Shown here: piece after piece, positions 10,171 through 18,788 of the stretch
Layout of the letters: every line of letters begins with the position of its first letter
How positions within the stretch are numbered: position 1 is the first letter of the stretch
NCBI GenBank assembly: GCA_019912385.1
Contig: JAIOIW010000025.1
Location: forward strand, 1-64,000
Direction: 5' to 3'
DNA from: Notoacmeibacter sp.
GTDB lineage: Bacteria; Pseudomonadota; Alphaproteobacteria; Rhizobiales; Rhizobiaceae
DNA: 64,000 bases
The notes under the pieces: generated by a model
What the model was told of the DNA's origin: nothing
What the model saw: only the letters and a program-made list of their open reading frames with translations
Database searches by the model: none
Position numbers and translations under genes: made by a program

Positions 10171-11391
10171 ATGATCAAAGGCTATGCGGTGGCGCCGGAT
10201 ATCGAAGATCGTGTAATTTCTCTTGGCACTGGGCTGGCTTCGATCCCCGAGCGCCTTCTGTTAGCTCATGCTCGTGGCGAAGCCCTTTTCATTTGCGGCG
10301 CTGGAATTTCGAAACCCGCTGGCCTTCCGGATTTCCGTGAACTCGTGCTCGACGTTTACGCGCGCCTTGACACTGGCGTTCATGCCGTCTTGGCCGGTTT
10401 ACCCGCTGGCGTTTGTAACCAATGGCAGGCCGATTGCTCTGGGCTGACCGAACGCCAGACGGCTGAAGTTAAGCGGTTCATTGTCGGCGACTTTGACGTT
10501 GTCCTGGGGATGCTTGAACGGCGCCTAGACGATCAGACCCGCGGCGACAGCCAAGTCAGGCGTGAAATTGCCGCACGTCTCCGCTCTGGCCCCAACGATC
10601 CCGCATCAATTCATCGCGCACTCATGCGCCTCGCCGACCGAGGTGGGGCAAGGACCATTGTCACGACGAATTTCGATCTGCTGCTCGAAATAGCATCTCA
10701 GCGGCTTCGATCGCCCGTCCAGACCTATGCGTTGGGTTCGATCCCGAGACCTTCCAGGCAGACAGATTTCTCGGGTGTGCTTCACATACATGGCGCTCTG
10801 GACAGAAACCTGTCGCGCTTTTCCGAGCTCGTGTTGTCGGATCAGGATTTCGGTGAATTTTACCTGCGGCGGCGTATCGTGCCGGATTTCATATATGATG
10901 CGGCCCGCCTCTTTCACCTCGTCTTGGTTGGGTATAGCGCAAGCGATCCACCGATGCGTTACCTGTTGAATGCGGTCGCTGCCGATGGCAGCCGCTTTGA
11001 CGATTTGAAAGAGCGTTTTACCTTCTTCGGAATGAACCCACCCGATCCAGTCTCATTGGAGGACTGGAAGGCTCGCGGGATTACGCCGATTCACTACGAT
11101 TCCCATGGCAACCACAATGCGTTGCTGGCCACACTTCAGCGGTGGTCGGAACTGTCGGCGATCAACGGGAAGACGGCAAAGATCGACTCAGAACTTCGCC
11201 GGATAGTCAAGGTAACTCGGTCGGCAGCTCCAGAAACTGATCGCGACCTATTCGATCACTTCTTTCGCCGAAGCAATGCCAGTGAACGAACGCGATTAGC
11301 GTCACTGGTATCAGACGCGAAGGCGGATATCAGTTGGCTCGACGCCATCATTAAGGTCGGTGCCGAAAAAGACAGAGGGCGGAGATCATGA
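10171..11391 (+). CDS. SIR2-like (SIR2_2) NAD-consuming domain protein, candidate defence effector
   Basis: This protein of about 406 residues carries a Sir2-family Rossmann domain. Motifs are CGAGISKPAGLPDF (residues ~42-55), TTNFDLLLE with Asn167, HIHGALD with His207, and VLVGYSASDPPMRYLL. The Asn/His pair corresponds to the catalytic pair needed for NAD+ cleavage in anti-phage SIR2 proteins (ThsA, DSR, SIR2-HerA). The zinc module of deacetylase sirtuins is not seen, so an NADase rather than a deacetylase is likely. C-terminal ~100 residues are helical and unassigned. It overlaps the next gene by 4 bases (ATGA), so the two are translationally coupled. Start is uncertain: ATG 10171 and ATG 10141 both lack a clear ribosome site. 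Confidence 0.8.
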   Translation: MIKGYAVAPDIEDRVISLGTGLASIPERLLLAHARGEALFICGAGISKPAGLPDFRELVLDVYARLDTGVHAVLAGLPAGVCNQWQADCSGLTERQTAEVKRFIVGDFDVVLGMLERRLDDQTRGDSQVRREIAARLRSGPNDPASIHRALMRLADRGGARTIVTTNFDLLLEIASQRLRSPVQTYALGSIPRPSRQTDFSGVLHIHGALDRNLSRFSELVLSDQDFGEFYLRRRIVPDFIYDAARLFHLVLVGYSASDPPMRYLLNAVAADGSRFDDLKERFTFFGMNPPDPVSLEDWKARGITPIHYDSHGNHNALLATLQRWSELSAINGKTAKIDSELRRIVKVTRSAAPETDRDLFDHFFRRSNASERTRLASLVSDAKADISWLDAIIKVGAEKDRGRRS

Positions 11392-14150
11392 TCCGACCTT
11401 GGGCCTATCTCGACCCTGAGGATCGGGACACGTTCCGAGCAACGATCGCATTTCTACACAAGCGCTTGGCTGAGCAAGGTACGATCGACTGGGCACTACG
11501 CTTGAAACCCGGTCAGCGTGTTGAACGGATCGCGATTGAGGACTTGCTGAACAGTCCGGGGGCGAGGGACTTGCAGGAGCCGTGGGCAACCGCTTGGCGC
11601 TTGATTGAAGAAAGCTGGTCTTCCGGCTTTTCCGAAAGAGACGATGGGACGGCGATCTACGGCATCCAGAAACGCCTGCGCGCTGGCGATCGTTCTGGCA
11701 CGGCTATTACCGCCATCGTGAATCTTGTTGCTCCGCGCCTCAAAGTCGAACCGATCGGTTCCTGGCGCTGGCAATTCAGCAAGAAGCCACGGAGTCCCAG
11801 TTCGTTCGAACATCTCCTTTCAGCGAGCCTGACGAGCGGCGATCTAATCGATCTGAATGTCCTTGATCTTGCCAACCTAACAGACACCGAATTCTTGACG
11901 GCTCTCGCCAGTGCTCTTGAAGCCGCAATCTCGCGCGGTCTCGATATTGCGCGTCGGCTCGGGTGGGACGGACAGGGGCGGTTGTGGCAGTTGGGGGACT
12001 TGGGGCGAGTCTACTATGTGAGTTCTGGTCCACGGGCACATGAAAGCAAAGACCCGGATGTCCACAATCTCGGCATCGCCCCTTCAGTGAAGTTGCTCTA
12101 TGCAGTTGTCGCGCGGATTGTTGATCTCGATCTAAGTGCTGCCAAACTTCAGGTTTCGCGATGGAGGTTGGTTGACTCACCGGTGCACATACGTCTGTGG
12201 GCTGCAATGTCCCGAAACCCTCAGGTGACACCGGCTGGGCAGGTTAACTCCTTCCTGCTAGAGCTCGACGACCGCAGGTTTTGGGACTTGCACGTGTTTC
12301 CCGAAATCGCGGAGCTTAGGGCATTGCGTTTCAATAATTTAGATCGGGAGCTCCAGAGTGTCATCTCCAAGCGTATCCAGAAGGGCCCACCGCGGAATCA
12401 CTGGCCAAAGAAGGCTGACGCCGAAAAGGTCAAGAAAGCGCGTCTCTACTGGTCTGTTCGTGAGCTGAAGCGGATCGAGCTAGCGGGCGGCCAACTACCT
12501 AAGAAATCAAAGTCATGGCTCGATGCTCGAATTTCGCGATTTCGCGATCTTGTTACGATAGAAATCGATGAAGGCTTTCCCGAGGGGGCAAGCGCGGATT
12601 GGATTTCTCCAAGTCCCGATAAGCGGTACGACGCACTTGAAGGCAGTTCCCGTCTGCGGGCTCTTGAAACCGCACTGGCAACGAACCGCGGCGGTTGGGA
12701 CGACGACCCCGCCGAACGGGCGGACGATTGGCTGCAACAACCTGAAAAGGCCGCACTCGTCCTCGGCGATTTCGAAGCCGCAGGGAATGGCGGAGATGAC
12801 TTTCCCAGAGTCTGGAATCGTTTCAGTTGGGCACATTCCCCGAGGCCGCCAGAACCCGCCGGGGCGGCGCTACGCGATCTTCAAGGCGAGGCAGCCAGAG
12901 TCCTGGCGCTTCTGAACCAACTCTCGGAAGGAACATTATCCGCAGCGATAGAAGGCATCAGCGCGTGGCTGGGCGCCTGGGAAAAGCAGATTGTTTCCAC
13001 GCCGCAGGGGTTGCCCGTGTGGTTGCGAGTTTGGCCGATTGCCGTTGAGGCGACCAATCTTAGACCGGAGAAAGGCGATGATGCCGATCTCAGCGTCACC
13101 GCCCGTTCGGTCGACGACGATCGGGAGCCGATGGATCTCGACACGCTCAACACGCCTGCCGGAAAACTTGTCGGTGTGTTCTTGGCGGCATGCCCTACGC
13201 TCACCCCCGGTTCACAGGCATTTGCTGTCGGATCGGTGGAACGACTGATGCGCGACGTCGTGATTGCATCAACGGGGAGAAGCGGGCTGATCGCACGGCA
13301 TCGTATGATCGAGGAGCTACCTTACTTCTTGCGCGCTACCCCTGACTGGACGCAGGAGTATTTGATTGCCCCGTTGCTGAAAGACGACGGGGCGTCGCTC
13401 GCGCTCTGGCGCGCTATCGCCCGGCGCACCCATTTCACCGATGTCTTAGAAATTATTGGCGGCGCGATGGCGGAGCGAGCGACAGATCGCCGGCTTGGGC
13501 GGGAGACCCGGCGAAGACTGGTGTTCAGTATCGTCATCGAGTCGCTCCACGCTTTCCGCGAGGGACGGGATTCCGTCGTGCCCAACCCGCGGATTCAACA
13601 AATGTTGCGCACTCTCGATGATGAAGTTCGTGCATCGGCGGCCAACGCAATACAGCAATTCGTGCGCGAACTGTCCGAGAAGGTTCCCGAGGAGGGCCAG
13701 CCTGAGAGTGAGGAACCAGAGAACGCTGCATCCGCTGCGGCATTGTTCCGGTCTGCAGCTGCGCCCTTCCTTCGCGACGTTTGGCCACAAGAGCGCTCGC
13801 TCGCAACTGCAGGCGTCAGTGGCGCCCTTGCAGATCTTCCCGCCACCTCAGTAGAAGCCTTCGCCGAGGCCGTCGATACGATCGCACGCTTCCTAATACC
13901 CTTTGATTGCTGGTCGATGCTCGACTATGGCCTCTACGGCGAAAATGAGGGGGAGAAAAAGCTCGCGCTGATTGACGACGAAGCGAAAGCGAAAGCGTTG
14001 CTGCGTTTGCTTGATCTGACTGTAGGAACCTCTGCGGAGGCCGTGATCCCGCACGACTTAACTGACGCGTTGGATCAAATTAGAGAGGTCGCGCCTGCTC
14101 TTGCGGATGCACCGGCCTTTCGCCGCCTTTCAACCTCCGCCCGTCGATAA
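11388..14150 (+). CDS. Large SIR2-associated protein (DUF4020-like C-terminus)
   Basis: The 920-residue protein has no signal peptide, membrane segment or nucleotide-binding loop that I can see. It is predominantly helical with many Trp and Leu, like repeat-type sensor scaffolds. The last ~160 residues (LRDVWPQERSLATAGV, LADLPATSVEAFAEAV, PFDCWSMLDYGLYGE) resemble what I remember as DUF4020, a domain associated with SIR2-like proteins; this is from memory and unverified. An acidic linker (EEGQPESEEPENA) precedes it. Coupling by ATGA to the SIR2-like gene implies a stoichiometric complex: this subunit would plausibly sense infection and the SIR2 subunit deplete NAD+. That role is inference. 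Confidence 0.7.
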   Translation: MIRPWAYLDPEDRDTFRATIAFLHKRLAEQGTIDWALRLKPGQRVERIAIEDLLNSPGARDLQEPWATAWRLIEESWSSGFSERDDGTAIYGIQKRLRAGDRSGTAITAIVNLVAPRLKVEPIGSWRWQFSKKPRSPSSFEHLLSASLTSGDLIDLNVLDLANLTDTEFLTALASALEAAISRGLDIARRLGWDGQGRLWQLGDLGRVYYVSSGPRAHESKDPDVHNLGIAPSVKLLYAVVARIVDLDLSAAKLQVSRWRLVDSPVHIRLWAAMSRNPQVTPAGQVNSFLLELDDRRFWDLHVFPEIAELRALRFNNLDRELQSVISKRIQKGPPRNHWPKKADAEKVKKARLYWSVRELKRIELAGGQLPKKSKSWLDARISRFRDLVTIEIDEGFPEGASADWISPSPDKRYDALEGSSRLRALETALATNRGGWDDDPAERADDWLQQPEKAALVLGDFEAAGNGGDDFPRVWNRFSWAHSPRPPEPAGAALRDLQGEAARVLALLNQLSEGTLSAAIEGISAWLGAWEKQIVSTPQGLPVWLRVWPIAVEATNLRPEKGDDADLSVTARSVDDDREPMDLDTLNTPAGKLVGVFLAACPTLTPGSQAFAVGSVERLMRDVVIASTGRSGLIARHRMIEELPYFLRATPDWTQEYLIAPLLKDDGASLALWRAIARRTHFTDVLEIIGGAMAERATDRRLGRETRRRLVFSIVIESLHAFREGRDSVVPNPRIQQMLRTLDDEVRASAANAIQQFVRELSEKVPEEGQPESEEPENAASAAALFRSAAAPFLRDVWPQERSLATAGVSGALADLPATSVEAFAEAVDTIARFLIPFDCWSMLDYGLYGENEGEKKLALIDDEAKAKALLRLLDLTVGTSAEAVIPHDLTDALDQIREVAPALADAPAFRRLSTSARR

Positions 14151-14483
14151 AGCTGCACAAATCGCAATCTGTGGCACTCGGTGATTTGGCTGGCCGCTAC
14201 CGCCTTCTTGTTTCCAAGAGCCGACGTTCCGCTCCCGGCCCCTTTGCAGACCTTCGCCGGCCAGACAAGTGCTGCAACGCGGCTTATTGAACCAGCCATT
14301 CGCTGCGGAAGCGAAAAGCAACACAATGCAGGGGTCGGCAATGCGGACATCCGCTACCGTGCAATTCGTCGGCAGAAACGCGCTGGTCCTAACTACTAAG
14401 CGCGCCGTCACGACCAATCAGCTTTGTCACATCGTTGTCCCTGGACTTCGACGGACGGGTCGGCGGTGTCCGCGGCGCATCGT
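14151..14483. other. Intergenic region, convergent
   Basis: About 330 bases between the convergent SIR2-associated gene and the minus-strand secreted-protein gene. No gene, tRNA fragment or clear terminator hairpin was found. Confidence 0.35.
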
Positions 14484-15623
14484 CTAACGCGAGATGTCTT
14501 GTGCGCTGTACAACAGCACGCTGCCCGCCGAGAAAGCGATATCCGGCTCGAATTCGTCGATCCGTTCAAAACGCAGTAACAGCCGGTTACTCTGCTGAGT
14601 CACTGCATTAGCTTGTTTGCGCGACAAGCGGACGAGCGCCCGGGCCTTCCAGACGTCTTCATCGGCGCCCATCCAAACGCTGGGGAGTTCGATGGCAATC
14701 GGGTCGATCACATCGCCCGGGCTGCTGCCGTTTGAAGGGGTAAACATAAGGTTGACATGTACGGTGTCTTTTGAGGTCATGTCCGGTCGGTTCTGGGCGA
14801 GCACCGCGATATCGAGAATGAGATCGCCGGTCATCGGCGGATTGTCGAAGACGTGTTCGGCGTATTGTCCAATATTAGGCGCGCGCATCCAGTACCAGTC
14901 CTTGGCCCCGAGCAATCCGGTCGATCGGAAATCCGCGGGCACATCGCCAATGCAGGGCCGATCGAGAAAGCATTTACCCTCGTCGCCCCGGTCGCCGAGA
15001 TCGGGGCGCATCTCGGTCACCGCGCCGCCGTCATGTTGGGCATGGCCATCGGATTGGTCCCCCGCACTGCCGCCGCTATTGTGCAGCCGGACGCTGTCGC
15101 TGCGGAAGGCCACGTGCGGGTCCTGTTTTCTGGCGCGCACGATGCGGATAAAGAGCTCGCCGCTGGCGGGAATTACTCTGTCGAGGATCTTGCGCTCCAG
15201 CCGGATCTTTCCGCTTGTCATGTAGCCCACCGGGTCACTTGGCGGCGAGACATTGGGAAGGGTTACCCGAATCCGGTGAAAGACGCCGCCCATGTTGCGC
15301 GCGCCAGGGAACCCAACCAGCAGGTTGAACACCGCGTCCACCCCCGGCCCGCCATTGACATGGTCAGTCGCCAGCGCGTTGATGTCGAGCAGGATGTCGC
15401 CCTGCTTTGGCGGATTTGGGAAAGTGTATTCGGCATAGTGACCAAGCCCGCGATCGCGCAGCCCGTACCAACCTGCGATCAGATCACCGTTGGAGCGGAA
15501 GCCTTCGTTGGTGCTGACCAGAGCCATGGCCATGGGAGCCAGCAGGACAGCAAGCAGCATTGCCGCCGGCGCGAGCGCGACAAGGTGCCAAGTTTTTGCT
15601 CGGATCGTTTTCAATGCGTGCAT
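14484..15623 (-). CDS. Exported protein with two copies of a ~110-residue domain, partner of NosD-like protein
   Basis: The 379-residue protein has a long signal/anchor segment (LVALAPAAMLLAVLLAPMAM, residues 14-33). Its body is an internal duplication: SNGDLIAGWYGLRDRGLGHY then AEYTFPNPPKQGDILLDINA (residue 44 onward) matches STGLLGAKDWYWMRAPNIGQY then AEHVFDNPPMTGDLILDIAV (residue ~230 onward). The repeats are beta-rich, and an Asp/Gly/His-rich linker separates them. I do not recognise the family. It starts 13 bases after the stop of the NosD-like gene, with GAGAGAGG as ribosome site, so the pair is an operon. A remnant homologous to the first repeat lies at 41790-41925 next to the second NosD-like gene, so the association is recurrent. 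Confidence 0.75.
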   Translation of the reverse strand: MHALKTIRAKTWHLVALAPAAMLLAVLLAPMAMALVSTNEGFRSNGDLIAGWYGLRDRGLGHYAEYTFPNPPKQGDILLDINALATDHVNGGPGVDAVFNLLVGFPGARNMGGVFHRIRVTLPNVSPPSDPVGYMTSGKIRLERKILDRVIPASGELFIRIVRARKQDPHVAFRSDSVRLHNSGGSAGDQSDGHAQHDGGAVTEMRPDLGDRGDEGKCFLDRPCIGDVPADFRSTGLLGAKDWYWMRAPNIGQYAEHVFDNPPMTGDLILDIAVLAQNRPDMTSKDTVHVNLMFTPSNGSSPGDVIDPIAIELPSVWMGADEDVWKARALVRLSRKQANAVTQQSNRLLLRFERIDEFEPDIAFSAGSVLLYSAQDISR

Positions 15624-15636
15624 AGGGCCTCTCTCT

Positions 15637-17172
15637 TCATGGCCTTGCCACGCGTTCCGCGCTCAGCGGGAAATGATCGATAGAGCGGCCTCCCGGGATT
15701 GGGTGCAGAACCTCGGAGATTCCGTCGTCGTTGCGATCGACGAAACCCTCGTGCGTATCGTCGAAATCGCCATAATGATTGCCGAGATGGCCATCATCCC
15801 AGGAATTCGATCCCGGTTTGTAGGCGTCCTGCATGGTCTTGAGATACATGTCGCGGACCATCTTGTTGGTCCGCATCTGCTGCTTGACCTTCTCCGGGTA
15901 CGGCAATGCGTCAATGATTGCATCCATGTCGCCGGGGACAAGCGGGCGACCCGAATTGTCATAGGCATTGGTCCGGCTGCCGGAAATGTAGTTCATCGAA
16001 AGGACATTGCCATCCGATTGCCCGGACATGGGCGCCGGCGAGCCGATACGGATACCGTATTCGGCGTTGTCCGAGACCGCGTTCGCCTCGACGCGGTTGG
16101 TGTTGGAGGTCTCTATGGCGATGCCCGCCGCATTACCGGTGACATGGTTGTCCGACACGCGATTGGCGTTGACCGCAACCATCCCTATGCCATTGGCGGC
16201 GTTGTCAAAACTGTGATTGGAGCTGACCGTGCTGTCCTCGACAAAGCAGAAGAGGTGGATTCCGGTGCCGATCTCCTGGGTCCGCACCTTGGCCACTGCC
16301 TGACCGCCAAGGCCGGCCGTTATCTCGCGTTCGACCCGATCGATCATGGCCTGGTCCGGCCTTCGCTCGATGCCGGTCAGGTGAACCTTGTTGGACTGGA
16401 TGGTAATGCGCCTTGCATACCAATGCGCTGCGATTCCGAGGTTCGCATTGCCACGCACCAGGTTTTCCGAAACGACGATATCCTCTGAACGTATGGCCGT
16501 CTTCTGGTCCTGCGCCATCCGGGCGACGGCTTCAGGGTCCGTGCCCCTGTCGAGAAGGGAGCGCCTTTCCTGATGCAGCATGTCGACCATGATGCCGGTG
16601 CCGTTGCCGTTGACCGTGTTGCCACTGATCCGGTGGTTGCGGCCGCCCATCACCTGAACGCCAGCATGGACATTACCGATAATCTCGGAGTCCTCCACCA
16701 CCGACCCGTCTCCGGCCATCATGAGGATACCCCAGTCATTGTCGGTGACCTTGAGATCGCGCAGCGTAACCTTGTCGGCCTCCACGCGGATTCCCGCCTC
16801 ACCCCAGTACATGAAGGGGTCCGGCTCGCGCCCCGAGTTTACGAACGCGATATTCTCAACCACTGATCCGGGCGCAGCGATGACCAGCACCGTACCCTTG
16901 CCGTCACCATCGAGCACCGGCCGGGAACCGCCTTCCGAAATACCACGTAAGGTCAGCGGCACACGAATGGTGAAGTTGCCCCTGTATGTCCCACCTTTGA
17001 GTTCAATGGTTTCCCCCGCCTGGACGGCCTGCAAAGCGGCGCCAAGCGTGTCGTAGTCGGTGCGGGTTGATGCATTTCGAACGCTTCCGGCATTTGCCGA
17101 ATCTGCAATTGCGAAAAGCATTAGGGAAAACGCGATGAGAACGACCCTTCGTAATGATCTGATGACATACAT
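15637..17172 (-). CDS. NosD-like secreted right-handed parallel beta-helix protein
   Basis: The 511-residue protein has a signal peptide (RRVVLIAFSLMLFAIADSANA) then a parallel beta-helix made of short Asn/Gly/Val-rich coils (GGRNHRISGNTVNGNGTGIM, DNHVTGNAAGIAIETSNTNR), as in NosD/pectate-lyase-like periplasmic proteins. The C-terminus has the NosD-type ending: NSWDDGHLGNHYGDFDD, FVDRNDDGISEV, HPIPGGRSIDHFPL. No nos genes or copper-handling genes are nearby, so a role in nitrous oxide reductase maturation is unlikely; a carbohydrate or surface role is possible. ATG 17172 is preferred since it gives the signal peptide directly; an upstream start at 17226 adds 18 residues. Confidence 0.85.
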   Translation of the reverse strand: MYVIRSLRRVVLIAFSLMLFAIADSANAGSVRNASTRTDYDTLGAALQAVQAGETIELKGGTYRGNFTIRVPLTLRGISEGGSRPVLDGDGKGTVLVIAAPGSVVENIAFVNSGREPDPFMYWGEAGIRVEADKVTLRDLKVTDNDWGILMMAGDGSVVEDSEIIGNVHAGVQVMGGRNHRISGNTVNGNGTGIMVDMLHQERRSLLDRGTDPEAVARMAQDQKTAIRSEDIVVSENLVRGNANLGIAAHWYARRITIQSNKVHLTGIERRPDQAMIDRVEREITAGLGGQAVAKVRTQEIGTGIHLFCFVEDSTVSSNHSFDNAANGIGMVAVNANRVSDNHVTGNAAGIAIETSNTNRVEANAVSDNAEYGIRIGSPAPMSGQSDGNVLSMNYISGSRTNAYDNSGRPLVPGDMDAIIDALPYPEKVKQQMRTNKMVRDMYLKTMQDAYKPGSNSWDDGHLGNHYGDFDDTHEGFVDRNDDGISEVLHPIPGGRSIDHFPLSAERVARP

Positions 17173-17727
17173 GCGCTTGATCCCCAAAAACCAATTCACA
17201 TCACGCCTTCCCACGAGAATCTGCATTGATTGCCGTCAACAAGGCAATCGCTCCTATGGCTGCACAATTATCTGTTACGCGGAAGGCCTGCTGTCCGAAT
17301 ACCTGCGCAATAGCACGTCGGTTTCAAGTGATTCATCGAACGTCCGCAACGGGCCGGAAACGATTATGGGCGCGGCATAATTGGATGTCCGCTTCGGTTG
17401 CTCGACACCTGCAAGGGGACTGTCTCTTACCGGCCCCATTTCAGTCGTTCAAGGAGACTCGTTCTTATGGCCGTTCATAGCGCTCTGCCGCCGCTAGCGA
17501 GTTTGCCGCTATTGACTGGACTTGAAGATCTAGTACCTTTTCTCGTGCCCTGAGTAAGAACGGCGCCAGGCATATTTGTAAGCCGCGTGAAAACCGACGA
17601 CCTACACGTCGAAGATAAGAAAAGCAGCGCCAGCGCTGGCTGGCCGCGCTGCCGACATAACTCCTCGAACACTAAGTTGGCTGCCTCCTGCAATGGTGTG
17701 CGGTCCCAGACACGTATGGAGAACGTC
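17173..17727. other. Intergenic region, no gene recognised
   Basis: About 555 bases between the divergent NosD-like and CoiA-like genes. Short open frames here have no recognisable features. The region is less GC-rich than the surrounding core and presumably holds both promoters. Confidence 0.35.
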
Positions 17728-18549
17728 ATGCGGTTTGCTTTGGTGAACGATACGCGAAGTGGGGCTTCGCCAGGATTGATCGGTTCCTGCCCAGGCTGCG
17801 CGCAGCCGATGATCGCGAAGTGCGGAACTCAAAAGGTCTGGCATTGGGCGCATCGCGGTGAGAGGAATTGCGATCCCTGGTGGGAGCCCGAAACCCCGTG
17901 GCATCGCTCCTGGAAAGACCAGTTTCCCTCCGGATGGCAGGAAGTAATCCAGCGTGACGAAACAGGTGAAAAGCATATTGCGGATGTGAGAACCGAACTT
18001 GGCTTGGTTATCGAATTTCAGCACTCATATATTCCGGCGAAGGAAATGGCGGCACGTGAGGCTTTCCACCAGAACATGGTCTGGGTCGTGGATGGAGCGC
18101 GGCTTAAAAGGGATCATCCACGGTTTCTCCAAGGGCAAAGCTCTTACAGATCCACATTTCTAAGGGACGTATTCATCACATATAGCCCGGAGGGCTGCTT
18201 CCCGTCCGCATGGCTCAACTGCTCTATGCCAGTTTTCTTCGACTTCGAGCGCGTAGGCACCTCCAACAAAGTATCTGGAACAAATCGCGATAGACTCTGG
18301 TGTTTGTTGCCGGGGCGTGCCGATGGGCAGGCCATTGTTACGTCGGTTTCCCAATGCGGATTCATTCGCGCGGCTCGAGAGAGAGCGCACATCATTCCTA
18401 GCCGAGCGATAGTGGAAATGATCGCCGCCAGGTTGAGGCATGATCGAGCGGTTGCCGAACAATACACCCCGCATTGGTTCTACGCATATCCTCTGCGCCA
18501 GAAACAGAGTTCTCGACCGTTCCGCCGCCGTCGGCGATCAAGGTATTAG
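17728..18549 (+). CDS. CoiA-like competence/nuclease-domain protein
   Basis: The 273-residue protein matches the CoiA-like family found in islands and phages. A zinc-ribbon-like CPGCAQPMIAKCG (residues ~22-34) is followed by HWAHRGERNCDPWWEPET and the nuclease-like core HIADVRTELGLVIEFQHS, resembling the D-(E/Q)-x-Q arrangement of restriction-endonuclease folds. CoiA promotes recombination in competent Gram-positive bacteria; the role of these proteobacterial homologues is unknown. ATG 17728 is chosen because GGAG lies 6 bases before it; the open frame extends to 17587 without similarity. No other competence genes are near, so a mobile-element or defence role is possible. Confidence 0.75.
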   Translation: MRFALVNDTRSGASPGLIGSCPGCAQPMIAKCGTQKVWHWAHRGERNCDPWWEPETPWHRSWKDQFPSGWQEVIQRDETGEKHIADVRTELGLVIEFQHSYIPAKEMAAREAFHQNMVWVVDGARLKRDHPRFLQGQSSYRSTFLRDVFITYSPEGCFPSAWLNCSMPVFFDFERVGTSNKVSGTNRDRLWCLLPGRADGQAIVTSVSQCGFIRAARERAHIIPSRAIVEMIAARLRHDRAVAEQYTPHWFYAYPLRQKQSSRPFRRRRRSRY

Positions 18550-18788
18550 TTTGTGGCCGGCCCATCATAGATAGGGTGAGGCGGCGCACGAATATATCCT
18601 TGTTGGGCATCGAATCAGGTGGTCCCAGCGAGAAGAGTTCGTCGCTGCCTGATATTTTTCCAGATGTCACATTCTCAGCCGGCCGCGTATCGACGATAAT
18701 ATAATCGACCGATTCGCAGACACCGGACTCCTCGATCGCCCCCTCGATCTCATGTGCTTCAACTTAGTGCCGAATTTGCCCTAGCCAG

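Noticed and set aside
15637-17172. True NosD (copper/nitrous oxide reductase maturation)
   Set aside because: No nosZ, nosF, nosY or nosL nearby; only the beta-helix fold and C-terminal motif are shared.
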